Shown: positions 47,770 through 57,004, numbered from the stretch's first letter. The stretch: DNA of 64,000 nt from Spartobacteria bacterium (GCA_003169975.1 PNAA01000024.1:161273-225272); one strand, 5' to 3'. Numbers and translations are program-made. Notes: generated from the sequence alone by a model not told the origin.

Positions 47770-48026
47770 TGTTACACTGCACTAGTAGTGAATGCGGATT
47801 CCGAGCAGGTCATCGTTGCGACCTGCGTACGCCGAGAGTCCGGCTTGCCGCACATCACCTATGCAATGGGCGCGCTGGAAAATGATTATCCAGGCGATCA
47901 AGGTATCAGGCAGCGTTCGTGCCGGATTCTTGAGGGCGGCAAGGATGCATTCCTCAAGCGCGAAAGTCGGTACGCGATCTCTAAGACGTAGAGATCTCCT
48001 GCGGCAGCCGTCGAATTCGCCGCATC
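47770..48026. other. Non-coding or decayed DNA
   Basis: No recognisable gene. An open frame of 67 codons at 47788-47991 (VNADSEQVIVATCVRRESGL...) has no family I know. The stretch 48001-48026 resembles the 3' end of yjbQ at 56113-56140 (the GTCGAATTCGCCG core). Confidence 0.35.
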
Positions 48027-48076
48027 AGTTGTCGTCGTACATCCCGTCCATCGAGTCGCGCATATCGTAAACGCCG
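48027..48076 (-). pseudogene. Relic of an esterase gene
   Basis: GTTGTCGTCGTACATCCCGT and the following 30 nt match 60123-60171, inside the intact esterase gene, at roughly nine of ten positions. The conserved peptide is [14 protein letters not shown]. Only this short piece survives, directly joined to a yjbQ-like piece. Confidence 0.65.
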
Positions 48077-48214
48077 GAGACCGACCGCGAGTTTCGGTAC
48101 GATCCTCCCACCCACCCTCGGAACTTCGGTGAGGATATCGTCAAAGGCGTGTCGACGGTCCGGCGTATGAATGTGGGCTTGCTCTTGATCAACCGACCGC
48201 GCTAATCTGATTTC

Positions 48215-49081
48215 ATGTCGGACAATCCCACATTTGGAGATAGTGAGTTCTTCGATGACGATGGAAAGATGCCTTGGGAAGCCGCAGCGATAGATGCAAT
48301 CCGGAATGCAACATCCGGAATCAAATTCGACGAGGTGCGAGCATCAATCTACTTGATGTCCGCAGTGGATTATCGGTGGGATGCCGTTCGAGAGGAATTC
48401 TCAGATCAGTATAGTTTAAGGGATCGTTTGATCGAAATCGGCGAGGATGAGTGGAGCAACCATGCTCCGATCGGCTGGGATGGCGAGGTTTACAAGCCAA
48501 TGGTCGAAGGCTACGTCGAAGACGCTTTAGACGATCTCGATATCGAAGGCTTTTTTGCTCGTATCGCGGAGCCAGAGCAGGGAGACCAACTTGTGGCAGC
48601 CAGTGAATTGCTCACCCCAGGGGCGGGACTGATTCTCCAGATCGATCTCGGAGAAATCAACACCGAGCTTGTTCGATATCTGGCGGCACACCCCGAAAAA
48701 ATGCGGGACCTGGATCCTCGGAAATTCGAGGAACTGGTTGCTGAGCTATTCAGAGATAAGGGATATGACGTTGAACTGACGCCTCGTTCAAAAGACGGAG
48801 GTTTGGACATTCGGGTTTTCCACAAGTCAGCGTTAGGTCGATTCCTGACACTGGTCGAATGCAAGCGTTATTCTGAGCGTGAACGGGTCGGGGTCTCAAT
48901 CGTAAGAGGGCTTTATGGAGTGGTTAATATGCGGAACGCGACAAGCGGTTTGATCGCCACCACTTCGTTCTTTACTAAGGGGGCGAAATCCGAGCAGCAG
49001 CAGGTCAAGGAGCGCCTTCACTTAGCAGATTTCGAGGAATTAAAGGGGTGGCTGGTGAGTTATCGAGGCGCGCGTCGTTAA
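48215..49081 (+). CDS. Mrr-like restriction endonuclease domain protein
   Basis: 288 aa. An N-terminal acidic domain of about 165 residues of unknown type is followed by a PD-(D/E)xK nuclease of the Mrr_cat family: LDPRKFEELVAELFRDKGYD, the metal site SKDGGLDIRVF, then LVECKRY (E-x-K) and VRGLYGVVNMRNATSGLIATTSFFTKGA. Mrr-type enzymes cleave modified DNA. It has no methylase partner nearby, consistent with a type IV or stand-alone defence role. Confidence 0.82.
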   Translation: MSDNPTFGDSEFFDDDGKMPWEAAAIDAIRNATSGIKFDEVRASIYLMSAVDYRWDAVREEFSDQYSLRDRLIEIGEDEWSNHAPIGWDGEVYKPMVEGYVEDALDDLDIEGFFARIAEPEQGDQLVAASELLTPGAGLILQIDLGEINTELVRYLAAHPEKMRDLDPRKFEELVAELFRDKGYDVELTPRSKDGGLDIRVFHKSALGRFLTLVECKRYSERERVGVSIVRGLYGVVNMRNATSGLIATTSFFTKGAKSEQQQVKERLHLADFEELKGWLVSYRGARR

Positions 49082-49160
49082 CTATTCGCCTAGGGGACAA
49101 AGCGAATCGACCTCGGCCCGATAGATCATACTCACTTTTCGCTGAAGGCAGTCGCCAGGG

Positions 49161-49727
49161 TCACTTCTTTGGTTTCGCCTTTTTCACCGCGGACTTCTTG
49201 GCGCCCTTCTTTGCGCTGCTGCCCGGCTCGCGAACGCTCCTTGCTCGCGAAGAATTTCGGAGTTCGGAGTTTCCCTTGCCCATGAGCGCCCTCGCCGCTT
49301 GGTAATTGGCCATGTGCTCCTCCGCGGACACGCGCGCAACGGTGCGGCCGACCACGTCGAGAGCCAGGTCCTCCAACGATTTGAAGCGGACGCAACCTTT
49401 CCCCATGTCGAGCTTCTTGCCGCTCTTCTGGTATTCGCTGGTGAACCAGGTTGAGAGAGTGGGATGACCGTAGAAGCACAGGAAATGCAGCACCATGCCC
49501 GACTTCTGCGATGCGAGCGCAACAAATGACAGCGGCACTTTGGGATTCTCGCCATAGCCCGCCGGATACATGGACAGCGGGACGTACCAGCCGATCATCC
49601 CGAACTGCATGCCCTCCTCATATCCGTCCGGCAGGTTCTCATTGATCGCCTTGCGCACGGCGCTGAGCGCGACGCGGCGATCCGCGGGGAGTGCGGCGAG
49701 GTATTGGGCCACGGTGGAAGCTGTCAT
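49161..49727 (-). CDS. DUF1801 protein, copy A
   Basis: 188 aa from the ATG at 49727. The DUF1801 fold is shown by VAQYLAALPADRRVALSAVRKAINENLPDGYEEGMQFGMIGWYVPL and the later CVRFKSLEDLALDVVGRTVARVSAEEHM. The C-terminus is a Lys/Ala-rich tail (SAKKGAKKSAVKKAKPKK). Before that tail lies an SELRNSSRARS stretch encoded by a 25-bp mini-repeat also found in the yjbQ gene. About 440 bp are duplicated at 51646-52090. Confidence 0.82.
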   Translation of the reverse strand: MTASTVAQYLAALPADRRVALSAVRKAINENLPDGYEEGMQFGMIGWYVPLSMYPAGYGENPKVPLSFVALASQKSGMVLHFLCFYGHPTLSTWFTSEYQKSGKKLDMGKGCVRFKSLEDLALDVVGRTVARVSAEEHMANYQAARALMGKGNSELRNSSRARSVREPGSSAKKGAKKSAVKKAKPKK

Positions 49728-49842
49728 GTTGGCGACGATACCGCGTAAATCGCTTCGCTCCACGCGGTTTTCTGGAATAAATCCAAGTGAGGTAGGAAGC
49801 CGATTGTAGCGCGACGCATCCTTACGGGAAAGTTCTCGCCGG

Positions 49843-51432
49843 TCACTTTCCGGGCGCAAAGGCGTAGTTGGCGAGCTGGAAGGTGACATAGGCTGTTGCC
49901 TTGGATGCAAGCGCCAGCACCGCCGGATCGTTATTAGAAAGGTCGTCGCACCAGAGGTTAGGCCGGTCCACGCAGCCGCCATCGAAACTGGGTATGTTAC
50001 CTTCGTAGTTGCCAAGATACCCACCCCAGAGAGCTACCTCCGCTGATCCCTTGCAGCAGTCCTGTCGCGTCAGAATGCCGGTATCGGGGATGCCAATCAA
50101 AGCGAATGAATTGGAGTCGGTGCCAGTATTTCCAAATGGTGCAGACTGCGATGGCACACCGACCGAACTAAAATAATCCGCGAAGAATTGGTTACCTATT
50201 TGGGAGTCCGGGACCACGTTGGGCGGGAATTGGTTGACGTTATAACCGAACCTCGGATCGGCCACCTCGTAGTCATAGTTAGGAGTAGCGGTGACATCCG
50301 CGTCGATGTCGAAGGCGATGAGGCTTCGCTCTTCCTGAGTAAGATGAGTTGTGTAGTAAGCAGACCCCAGTAGGCCGATTTCTTCACCGCCAAACCAGAT
50401 GTAGCGTAACTGATTAAGGGTGGGCGTTCCCGACATCTGCAGGGCGATTTCCAAAATGGTTGTAGACCCGGAGGCGTTATCAAGCATTCCGGGGCCGAAG
50501 ATGGAATCCAGGTGAGCGTCCACCACCACCACATGATTGGGATCGCCGTAGGAAGAATCAGCAATCACGTTGTAGTCCACTCCAGCCTTTGTCTGCATGC
50601 GGATCTCGAGATGCGCAACGGGAGGCTCGCCCGCGGCGATTCGCCCGAGAAGGTCGGCCGCGAGTGCGGGAGAGGCGACGGCGACGACCGGAATCTTTGC
50701 CTGACGATGCAGACGCGGGCGTTGCATCCTGCTGCCCTCGATCGTGCGGTCTTCCTCGCCCCGAGCCTCAGGTTGGGACTGCGGGTCGTAGAGAATGACA
50801 GCGGATGCGCCGGCGTGTTCCGCATTCGCAACCTGCGCGTCGTAGGCGCAGTCGCCGCGCTGCAAGATGGCGATATCTCCGCGTCGAAAATTCGCAAACT
50901 CTTCGGCGGAACAACCGGTTCCAGAGCCGGTCACCGGCCGAACGCGGGCGGTGACGTTTGCGCCGCCGGATAGCCTTGCCATCACCCAATCTTTCTCCAC
51001 AGGATAATTTCGGCCGGCCAAACTAAGCGTGGGAACGCCAACAAGCTGAGGCGCGCGATAGGCATAACTTTGGATAGTCACCGTATAGCCGGCCCGCCTC
51101 ATCAGGTTCGCGACGTAGTTCACCGACGCCCTGTAGCCGGAAGTGCCGGTATCGCGATTGCCGTGTCCGTCGGTGCCGGGATGTTGGTCTGCGATTGTCT
51201 GGAAGTTCGTCAGGTGCTGCCAGAGGGCGCCATTCTGGATGGCCGCGACCAGCTTTTCTGGTGTTTCCCGAACGGGCGCCCGAAGGTCGTTAGGCGCAAC
51301 TTCGCCGTTCGCCGGGACTGAACCAGGCGGGTTCGCAACTTGCGAAACGGCGTTTTCGCCAGTCATCGCTACCACGGCAATGGCAAGAATCCTACCCAAA
51401 ACAACACAGTTAATAAAGCGGGCACGTTTCAT
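49843..51432 (-). CDS. Secreted M28-family zinc peptidase with PA domain
   Basis: 529 aa, N-terminal signal-like segment (LGRILAIAVVAMTGENAVS). A PA insert spans about residues 150-280 (FANFRRGDIAILQRGDCAYDAQVANAEHAGASAVILYD). The M28 core has the metal ligands in VVVDAHLDS and MLDNASGS, the catalytic Glu pair in WFGGEEIGLLGS, and an Asp in AFDIDAD. The usual C-terminal His ligand motif (H-x-x-C-D) is not evident: the matching place reads CVDRPNLWCDD. Activity may be altered. Confidence 0.85.
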   Translation of the reverse strand: MKRARFINCVVLGRILAIAVVAMTGENAVSQVANPPGSVPANGEVAPNDLRAPVRETPEKLVAAIQNGALWQHLTNFQTIADQHPGTDGHGNRDTGTSGYRASVNYVANLMRRAGYTVTIQSYAYRAPQLVGVPTLSLAGRNYPVEKDWVMARLSGGANVTARVRPVTGSGTGCSAEEFANFRRGDIAILQRGDCAYDAQVANAEHAGASAVILYDPQSQPEARGEEDRTIEGSRMQRPRLHRQAKIPVVAVASPALAADLLGRIAAGEPPVAHLEIRMQTKAGVDYNVIADSSYGDPNHVVVVDAHLDSIFGPGMLDNASGSTTILEIALQMSGTPTLNQLRYIWFGGEEIGLLGSAYYTTHLTQEERSLIAFDIDADVTATPNYDYEVADPRFGYNVNQFPPNVVPDSQIGNQFFADYFSSVGVPSQSAPFGNTGTDSNSFALIGIPDTGILTRQDCCKGSAEVALWGGYLGNYEGNIPSFDGGCVDRPNLWCDDLSNNDPAVLALASKATAYVTFQLANYAFAPGK

Positions 51433-51629
51433 CTTGGAGCCAGTTTATCATCTTGGTTGCAGCAGACAAGTTGCGTTTGCGTCCTACACCGGGCATCGCG
51501 AGAACTGACCGTCTTCGCCGAGATTGTTGGCGCGGCAAGCGAGTCACCGGTGACCAGTGAGGCGCAAAGGCCGAGGGGCTGAGATTATTTTCGCTCCAGA
51601 GATGGATGAATGAATTTGGGGAAGGGGAA

Positions 51630-52073
51630 TCACGCCCTCGCGGCCCGGTAATTGGCCATGTGCTCCTCCGCGGACACGCGCGCAACGGTGCGGCCGACCA
51701 CGTCGAGAGCCAGGTCCTCCAACGATTTGAAGCGGACGCAACCTTTCCCCATGTCGAGCTTCTTGCCGCTCTTCTGGTATTCGCTGGTGAACCAGGTGGA
51801 GAGAGTGGGATGACCGTAGAAGCACAGGAAATGCAGCACCATGCCCGACTTCCGCGATGCGAGGGCAACAAATGACAGCGGCACTTTGGGATTCTCGCCA
51901 TAGCCCGCCGGATACACGGACGGCGGGACGTACCAGCCGATCATCCCGAACTGCATGCCCTCCTCATATCCGTCCGGCAGGTTCTCATTGATCGCCTTGC
52001 GCACGTCGCTGAGCGCGGCGCGGCGATCCGCGGGGAGTGCGGCGAGGTATTGGGCCACGTTGGAAGCTGTCAT
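51630..52073 (-). CDS. DUF1801 protein, copy B (shorter)
   Basis: 147 aa from the ATG at 52073, almost identical to copy A through HMANY, then ending RAARA instead of the Lys-rich tail. The lack of the tail and its short distance from copy A suggest it is the duplicated, truncated copy. Function unknown, as for copy A. Confidence 0.75.
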   Translation of the reverse strand: MTASNVAQYLAALPADRRAALSDVRKAINENLPDGYEEGMQFGMIGWYVPPSVYPAGYGENPKVPLSFVALASRKSGMVLHFLCFYGHPTLSTWFTSEYQKSGKKLDMGKGCVRFKSLEDLALDVVGRTVARVSAEEHMANYRAARA

Positions 52074-52090
52074 GTTGGCGACGATACCCG

Positions 52091-52388
52091 CTGAACTCTG
52101 CGGCGGGCAAGCCTCTTGCACCGCCCCGTCGCTCTACACGACGATGCTGGACTGCGGCCGTCGTCGGTTCATCCTGCCGCTCGACCGCGCTGGATAGCTA
52201 AAACGGCGTGCCTTCCGCCGGGCGGAATGCTACGTTCCCCCAAGGCGGAATGCATTTGAAATGACTGATTTCAACGCGGCGGCGGTGACGCATGTGCTCT
52301 CGACCGCGGGCGAGATCATAAGCGCATCCGGCTCTCGTGGTTCAATGCGGGCTGGATGTTGGCCGCGCTCCTCTTCCGGCACTGCGAA
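52091..52388. other. Intergenic region before the NHL gene
   Basis: No gene supported. A small palindromic stretch with two GGCGGAATGC copies lies near 52215-52252 and may be a decayed repeat. Confidence 0.35.
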
Positions 52389-53432
52389 TTACTTCTTCTT
52401 TGGCAAAGGTGCTTGCTGGTGATGACTTTCCCAGCCTGAGCTCGGCTTGGAATCCCAGAACATCCGCACCGTCGGGACGTAACTCGACAATCCGGCCTTC
52501 TCGTTCGTCGGCGCGAAAACCTGCGCCCGCCAGTTCAGTACATCGGCGACAAACAACCTGCGTTCCGCGTCGAGCGCGAGAAAGTGTGCCCAGGCAAATT
52601 GTCCCGGCGCGTGGCCGGGCTCGCCGAGGGCGCCGAGGATTTTGCCGTCGCGATCGAGTTCGAGAATGCGGTCGTAACCGCCGTCGGCCATCCAAATGTG
52701 TTGATCCGGAGTAATGAAGAGACCGTAGGGATAACCGAGGCCAGTCCACTGCTTCAGGAACTTCCCTTCCTGGTCGAAGATCTGGATGCGCTGATTTTCA
52801 CGGTCGGCCACGTAAACCAATCCCTCCTGATCGATGACGATCGAATGCGGGAGGTTAAACTGCCCGGGCTTGATTCCGTAGTTGCCCCATGACTTCAGGA
52901 ACTTGCCGGTGCGATCGAACTTCATGACCCGCGAGTTGCCGTAGCCATCGCTCACGAAAATATCGCCGCCTTTGCCGAAGGCGACATCGGTCGGTTCGTT
53001 AAAGAGCCAGTCTGCCTCCGCAGCTACGCCTCGCCTTCCCAGCACGAGCAGGACGTGCCCGTCGCGATCCAGCTTCAAAACCAAATGGTTGCCGTCATCG
53101 GTCGTCCAAATGTTGTCCTCGGCGTCGATGCGCAAGCCGTGGGGATGATCGAAAAGGCCGTCGCCAAGCTCCCGCAGATATTTCCCGTCATGGTCGAACT
53201 CCACCAGCATCGGTTTGCGACGCTGGAAGACGAAGATGTGACCCGCAGAGTTAAGCGCGACGCCCGAGACCTCGCCGAAATTCTTGCCGTCCGGGAGTTG
53301 AAAGAAATTCGGCAACACGCGGTACGGCAGTTCCGGAACCGGCTCGGAAGAGGCGGCGGCTTTTTCGGAGGCGTCCGCGTTTACGGCGAAGGCCAGCAGG
53401 AGCGTGAGCAAGACGAATAACCGCTCGTGCAT
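52389..53432 (-). CDS. Secreted NHL-repeat beta-propeller protein
   Basis: 347 aa, signal peptide MHERLFVLLTLLLAFAVNADA. At least six NHL repeats can be read, with cores such as VSGVALNSAGHIFVFQRR, PHGLRIDAEDNIWTTDDGNH, PTDVAFGKGGDIFVSDGYGNSRV and PHSIVIDQEGLVYVADRENQRI. The pattern resembles the lyase domain of peptidylglycine amidating enzymes and similar bacterial propellers. Ligand unknown. Confidence 0.88.
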   Translation of the reverse strand: MHERLFVLLTLLLAFAVNADASEKAAASSEPVPELPYRVLPNFFQLPDGKNFGEVSGVALNSAGHIFVFQRRKPMLVEFDHDGKYLRELGDGLFDHPHGLRIDAEDNIWTTDDGNHLVLKLDRDGHVLLVLGRRGVAAEADWLFNEPTDVAFGKGGDIFVSDGYGNSRVMKFDRTGKFLKSWGNYGIKPGQFNLPHSIVIDQEGLVYVADRENQRIQIFDQEGKFLKQWTGLGYPYGLFITPDQHIWMADGGYDRILELDRDGKILGALGEPGHAPGQFAWAHFLALDAERRLFVADVLNWRAQVFAPTNEKAGLSSYVPTVRMFWDSKPSSGWESHHQQAPLPKKK

Positions 53433-53781
53433 CAGCGGTAAGGTGATGGCTAACGCGGCGATGCGTCAAGCCAGATATTCCAGCCCCGTGTCGAAACCGG
53501 GCTCCGGGGTTATCAGGGGTCCGGCAGGGGGTCAGTCCTCACTTGTGGCACAAAAGGAGGCAAAGTCCGTGCGCTGTCGGTCCATTCGCCGATGTCGCCT
53601 TGACCAACGAGTTCCTCGCGCCGTCCTCGAAGGGTCGCAGGCCTCCTGCAGGTTGCGCGGAATGCCGAGCGGAAGGTTTGCTTCCATCGTGCCAAGGCTG
53701 GAGCACGCGGGGCGGGAATCAGCAACGCAGCCGGCGAGGCAGGCAGGATTTTTCGAAGCCTTGTTCAGCTGTGCAGGCTGC
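53433..53781. other. Intergenic region with a GGGGTCAGTCC sequence
   Basis: No gene supported. It contains GGGGTCAGTCCTCACTTGTG at 53527, similar at its left end to the RAYT element 1 terminus, and TTGACCAACGAGTTCCTC at 53600, which matches the yjbQ fragment at 59731. Confidence 0.4.
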
Positions 53782-54240
53782 TCAAACGCTTCGCGTGTAA
53801 TCAATCTGCACCGCGAGATTTTCCTGCGCCTCGGGCGAGATGTTGTGCATCACAATCGTGAGCTCGTTCAGGGAGACAGAGCGGATCGTGATGCGCCAGC
53901 TCCAATCAGGCCCGGGCGGTGCGGCGTAGGAACCGCTCACTTCGGCTGATCGGTCGGCCGCGCTGCCGGTGAGCGACATGATCTTGCTGCTCATGTGAAA
54001 CGAATCGACCCAGGCAGCGCTGGCGGCGTTTTCCTCGTCGCAGCCGAACAGGAGCACGCCCGCCTGTGCTTCGCCCTCGTAGGTCCAGTCGTAGTTGAAT
54101 TGAAGAAAACTTCCGCCGGCCACGGGCTTGACGAACAAAGTCGATGGAGAAGAGACGGCAGGGGCAGGTGGTTCGAGATAGAGCTGCTTTGTTCCCCGCC
54201 ATTCTCCGATCAGCGCTCGTTTGAAGTCCTCGAATTTCAT
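53782..54240 (-). CDS. DUF1579-like protein
   Basis: 152 aa from the ATG at 54240 (MKFEDFKRALIGEWRGTKQLYLEPP). The fold is a small beta barrel with GGSFLQFNYDWTYEGEAQAGVLLFGCDE and AAWVDSFHMSSKIMSLTG, typical of DUF1579 lipocalin-like proteins. Function unknown. It is followed on the same strand by no obvious partner. Confidence 0.75.
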   Translation of the reverse strand: MKFEDFKRALIGEWRGTKQLYLEPPAPAVSSPSTLFVKPVAGGSFLQFNYDWTYEGEAQAGVLLFGCDEENAASAAWVDSFHMSSKIMSLTGSAADRSAEVSGSYAAPPGPDWSWRITIRSVSLNELTIVMHNISPEAQENLAVQIDYTRSV

Positions 54241-54272
54241 CCTTCGATTTTGCGCAGTTTGCACCGCGAGGG

Positions 54273-54722
54273 TCAGCGATCGGATTGCAGGATCTTCTTG
54301 AGCGACGAGCCGTCGTCGTAGCGAATGTCGCTGATCTTCCAGCCGTCGCCCTGGTGCGTGAGGAGGTAGACGATGCGGGCGGGTTTGCCGAGATTCTTGA
54401 AGCGAACGGTCACCCGCGTTTCCCCGCCGGCTGTTTCCGGCGGCGAGATCGTGAGGCCTGTGACCTCGATGTCCTGTGCGTTGTAGAGCGGATCGCCGTC
54501 GAGCCGGCCGACCTCGCCCTTTGCCTCCCGCCTGTCTTTCAAGTAGAGCTTCAGGAGCGCGGGTTCGAAATAGCGGTCAAGCAGGGCCGTTTCATCGAGC
54601 GGGTCGTGTTTTGAGCGGTGTGCCTGATAGAACTGCGCGACAAGATCTTTCGGTGACAGGTCTCCCGCGATCGAGATTGCGGCAGTGAGAAGGCTAACGA
54701 GCAGGACGAGCAGAGCACGCAT
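54273..54722 (-). CDS. Secreted DUF3828-like protein
   Basis: 149 aa from the ATG at 54722; the longer ORF upstream has no signal. Signal peptide MRALLVLLVSLLTAAISIAG. The body LVAQFYQAHRSKHDPLDETALLDRYFEPALLKLYLKD and ending VYLLTHQGDGWKISDIRYDDGSSLKKIL fit the NTF2-like DUF3828 domain. It lies 32 nt from the DUF1579 gene on the same strand and may share a transcript. It contains GGCTAACGA, a variant of the window octamer. Confidence 0.78.
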   Translation of the reverse strand: MRALLVLLVSLLTAAISIAGDLSPKDLVAQFYQAHRSKHDPLDETALLDRYFEPALLKLYLKDRREAKGEVGRLDGDPLYNAQDIEVTGLTISPPETAGGETRVTVRFKNLGKPARIVYLLTHQGDGWKISDIRYDDGSSLKKILQSDR

Positions 54723-54892
54723 GGTTGTTCCTACGCGGGTCGTGGTCGCGTGCAAGCTCGACGATAATCCTGGGCAGTTGGGCCTGAGCTTCTCCGGATG
54801 CGCTTTCCCCCTCCTGCTGGTTGCTGAGGGCTGCGATTGGCGGATTATCTTGGACCCATGGAAGACTTGACCGCTGTGCCGGAAGCAAAAGT

Positions 54893-55468
54893 ATGAGCAA
54901 AACAAACGTCAATAAGAAGGAGCTCTCACGAGATGAACGGGCCAAGTTACTCAAAACGTTGAAGTCCCGTTTCGAAAAGAATATGAACCGCCACAAGGGT
55001 CTCGAGTGGGCCAAGGTGAAGGCGAAGCTGGAGGCCAAGCCCGGAAAGCTGTGGTCACTCCATGAGATGGAAAGAACCGGTGGCGAACCGGATGTGGTAG
55101 GTCAGGATAAGAAGACTGGCGAATACGTCTTCTTCGATTGTTCAGCGCAAACTCCCAGTGGTCGCGTAAGCCTTTGCTACGACGATGAGGCGCTGGAGGC
55201 GAGGAAAGAGCACAAGCCCAAAGGGAGCGCTCTTGGCATGGCCGCGGTCATGGGTGTTGAACTCCTGACTGAGGAGCAATACTTCGAGCTGCAGCAGCTG
55301 GGAGAATTCGATACGAAAAGATCGAGTTGGATAAGGACGCCGGCGGACATCAGAAAACTTGGCGGTGCGCTTTATTGTGATCGCCGCTACGGCCGCGTCT
55401 TCGTGGGGCACAACGGCGCGGACTCCTACTACAGCGGCCGGGCTTTCCGTGGCTCGCTCAGGGTGTGA
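54893..55468 (+). CDS. DUF4256 family protein
   Basis: 191 aa from the ATG at 54893 (MSKTNVNKKELSRDERAKLLKTLKSRFEKNMNRHKGLEWAKVKAKL). Conserved blocks are LWSLHEMERTGGEPDVVG, YVFFDCSAQTPSGRVSLCYDDEALEARKEHKP and the C-terminal SWIRTPADIRKLGGALYCDRRYGRVFVGHNGADSYY. This is a cytoplasmic family of unknown function, complete here. Confidence 0.85.
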   Translation: MSKTNVNKKELSRDERAKLLKTLKSRFEKNMNRHKGLEWAKVKAKLEAKPGKLWSLHEMERTGGEPDVVGQDKKTGEYVFFDCSAQTPSGRVSLCYDDEALEARKEHKPKGSALGMAAVMGVELLTEEQYFELQQLGEFDTKRSSWIRTPADIRKLGGALYCDRRYGRVFVGHNGADSYYSGRAFRGSLRV

Positions 55469-55683
55469 CTTTTCGCGGATCGCTGGGTTCGAATTGGGGA
55501 AGGGAGCACTCTGATGGCACCAAATATGAAGGAGCGCATGCGACTAGCTCTTCTTTTTCCAGATAACGCCCTCGTTGGCGGTCTCAGCTGATTGTGCGCT
55601 GACGATGCACGCGTTCGGCTTCATCCTGGTGCTGTCCTACGAAAGTAGAAAGGCCGAAGGCTAAAGTAGAAAGATCGGGGTGC

Positions 55684-55873
55684 ACCGCTTCACCGCTTTC
55701 CACTCACGAGCTTCCTCAATCTTCAGCGCAGTCTTCAACACTTGGTCACTGACTACGCGCCGCTCGCCGATCGCTGGGCAGTCTGGAATAACGACAACGT
55801 CCCACCGGTCCTTCTCGCGGAGTCGAAGACTTGCACGCGGGCGGGGTTGGAGGCTATTCTTGAAGCGCAGTGA
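55684..55873 (+). pseudogene. C-terminal fragment of a zeta-type toxin
   Basis: The frame HRFPLTSFLNLQRSLQHLVTDYAPLADRWAVWNNDNVPPVLLAE matches the end of zeta-toxin-like kinases (RRRF-x-RSL, then Y-x-PLAD-x-W). No start codon, Walker A or other upstream zeta sequence is found in 55469-55683, which seems empty of genes. The stop overlaps the start of the next small gene. Confidence 0.62.
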
Positions 55874-56049
55874 AGGGCAAAACGCATAACAAAAAAGGTG
55901 GGGAAGATGAATTCCTTGCTTCAGCCCGCCGTGCTTTTCGACGGGTTGCGCGTCAGCTTCGGGCCGAGAATCGACGACTTGGTTTGCCTCTTATTACGGT
56001 CACGAAGGGGCGCGTTCATTTGGTTTCGCTGAACGGGTCAAAACCGTAG
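55870..56049 (+). CDS. Small basic protein coupled to the zeta-toxin stub
   Basis: 59 aa from a GTG at 55870 (VKGKTHNKKGGEDEFLASARRAFRRVARQLRAENRRLGLPLITVTKG to SLNGSKP). The GTGA overlap with the toxin stop implies co-translation. Its position after a zeta toxin makes it a candidate antitoxin. The sequence ends with a TKGRV-hydrophobic pattern rather than a known antitoxin motif. Confidence 0.58.
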   Translation: MKGKTHNKKGGEDEFLASARRAFRRVARQLRAENRRLGLPLITVTKGRVHLVSLNGSKP

Positions 56050-56076
56050 CGCATCGCCAACCAGAACGACGGCGGT

Positions 56077-56519
<443 letters not shown>

Positions 56520-56689
56520 GGGATTGATTCTGTTCTGCGGACTCTGATCGCCGCAGGCAAGCTTCGAGACTCTGAGACGTCTCGTCCTCGCGATGATGAT
56601 GGTTGTGTGCGGTGGCGCACCGCCGCCCGGCTCCGTCGCGCGATTCGACCACCACGGCCGCGCCACCGTTTTCTTGCATCGGGCTTGTC

Positions 56690-56712
56690 GCTATACGTGA
56701 CTCACGTATAGC
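56690..56712. promoter_or_regulatory. 23-bp palindrome upstream of the XRE gene
   Basis: Perfect inverted halves of 11 bp (GCTATACGTGA / TCACGTATAGC) around a central C. It ends 15 nt before the XRE start codon and includes a TATAGCAT stretch that could be a -10 box, so binding there would block transcription. This is the size and symmetry of a regulator operator. Confidence 0.75.
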
Positions 56713-56727
56713 ATCTATTCTCTCCAA

Positions 56728-56949
56728 ATGGCTTACGGCACACGAGCGTTTCATGTTCAGCATCAGAAAGCGGGGATCGACACGTTCCCGCGTCGGTTGC
56801 GAGCGTGGCGCAAGCGGGAGAATCTTTCCCAAAGCGAGGCGGCGCTGCACTTGCAGATCTCGAAGCGAACCCTGCAAGAGTGGGAGCAAGCTCGAGCTGC
56901 GCCGAGCGGATTGGCTCGGACTGCCATCGAACAGCTGCTCCGTGTTTGA
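56728..56949 (+). CDS. XRE-family helix-turn-helix regulator
   Basis: 73 aa. The HTH_3 motif is FPRRLRAWRKRENLSQSEAALHLQISKRTLQEWEQARAAPSGLARTAIEQLL, covering nearly the whole protein. It is a minimal DNA-binding protein with no effector domain. Palindromes lie on both sides (56690 and 56982), suggesting autoregulation and possibly control of something lost from the locus. Confidence 0.82.
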   Translation: MAYGTRAFHVQHQKAGIDTFPRRLRAWRKRENLSQSEAALHLQISKRTLQEWEQARAAPSGLARTAIEQLLRV

Positions 56950-56981
56950 GACGTGGGAGAGTCCAGTGCGTAGACTGCGCT

Positions 56982-57004
56982 GCTATACGGGAGTCACGTA
57001 TAAC
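56982..57004. promoter_or_regulatory. Second copy of the XRE-flanking palindrome
   Basis: GCTATACGGGA / TCACGTATAAC, identical at 20 of 23 positions to the upstream palindrome. It lies 33 nt after the XRE stop and about 100 nt from the katG 3' end, where no promoter for a known gene is expected. Confidence 0.65.

Larger units (their letters stand above)
49302..52090. repeat. Direct duplication of a 440-bp DUF1801 segment around an M28 peptidase
   Basis: 49302-49744 and 51646-52090 are near-identical, in the same orientation, differing at a handful of positions and a one-base indel. They flank the peptidase gene 49843-51432. The two ends diverge sharply outside the matched block. Confidence 0.85.

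Noticed and set aside
40402-49081. Prophage or integrated plasmid
   Set aside because: No phage structural, terminase, replication or integrase genes; the content is defence genes, transposases and fragments.
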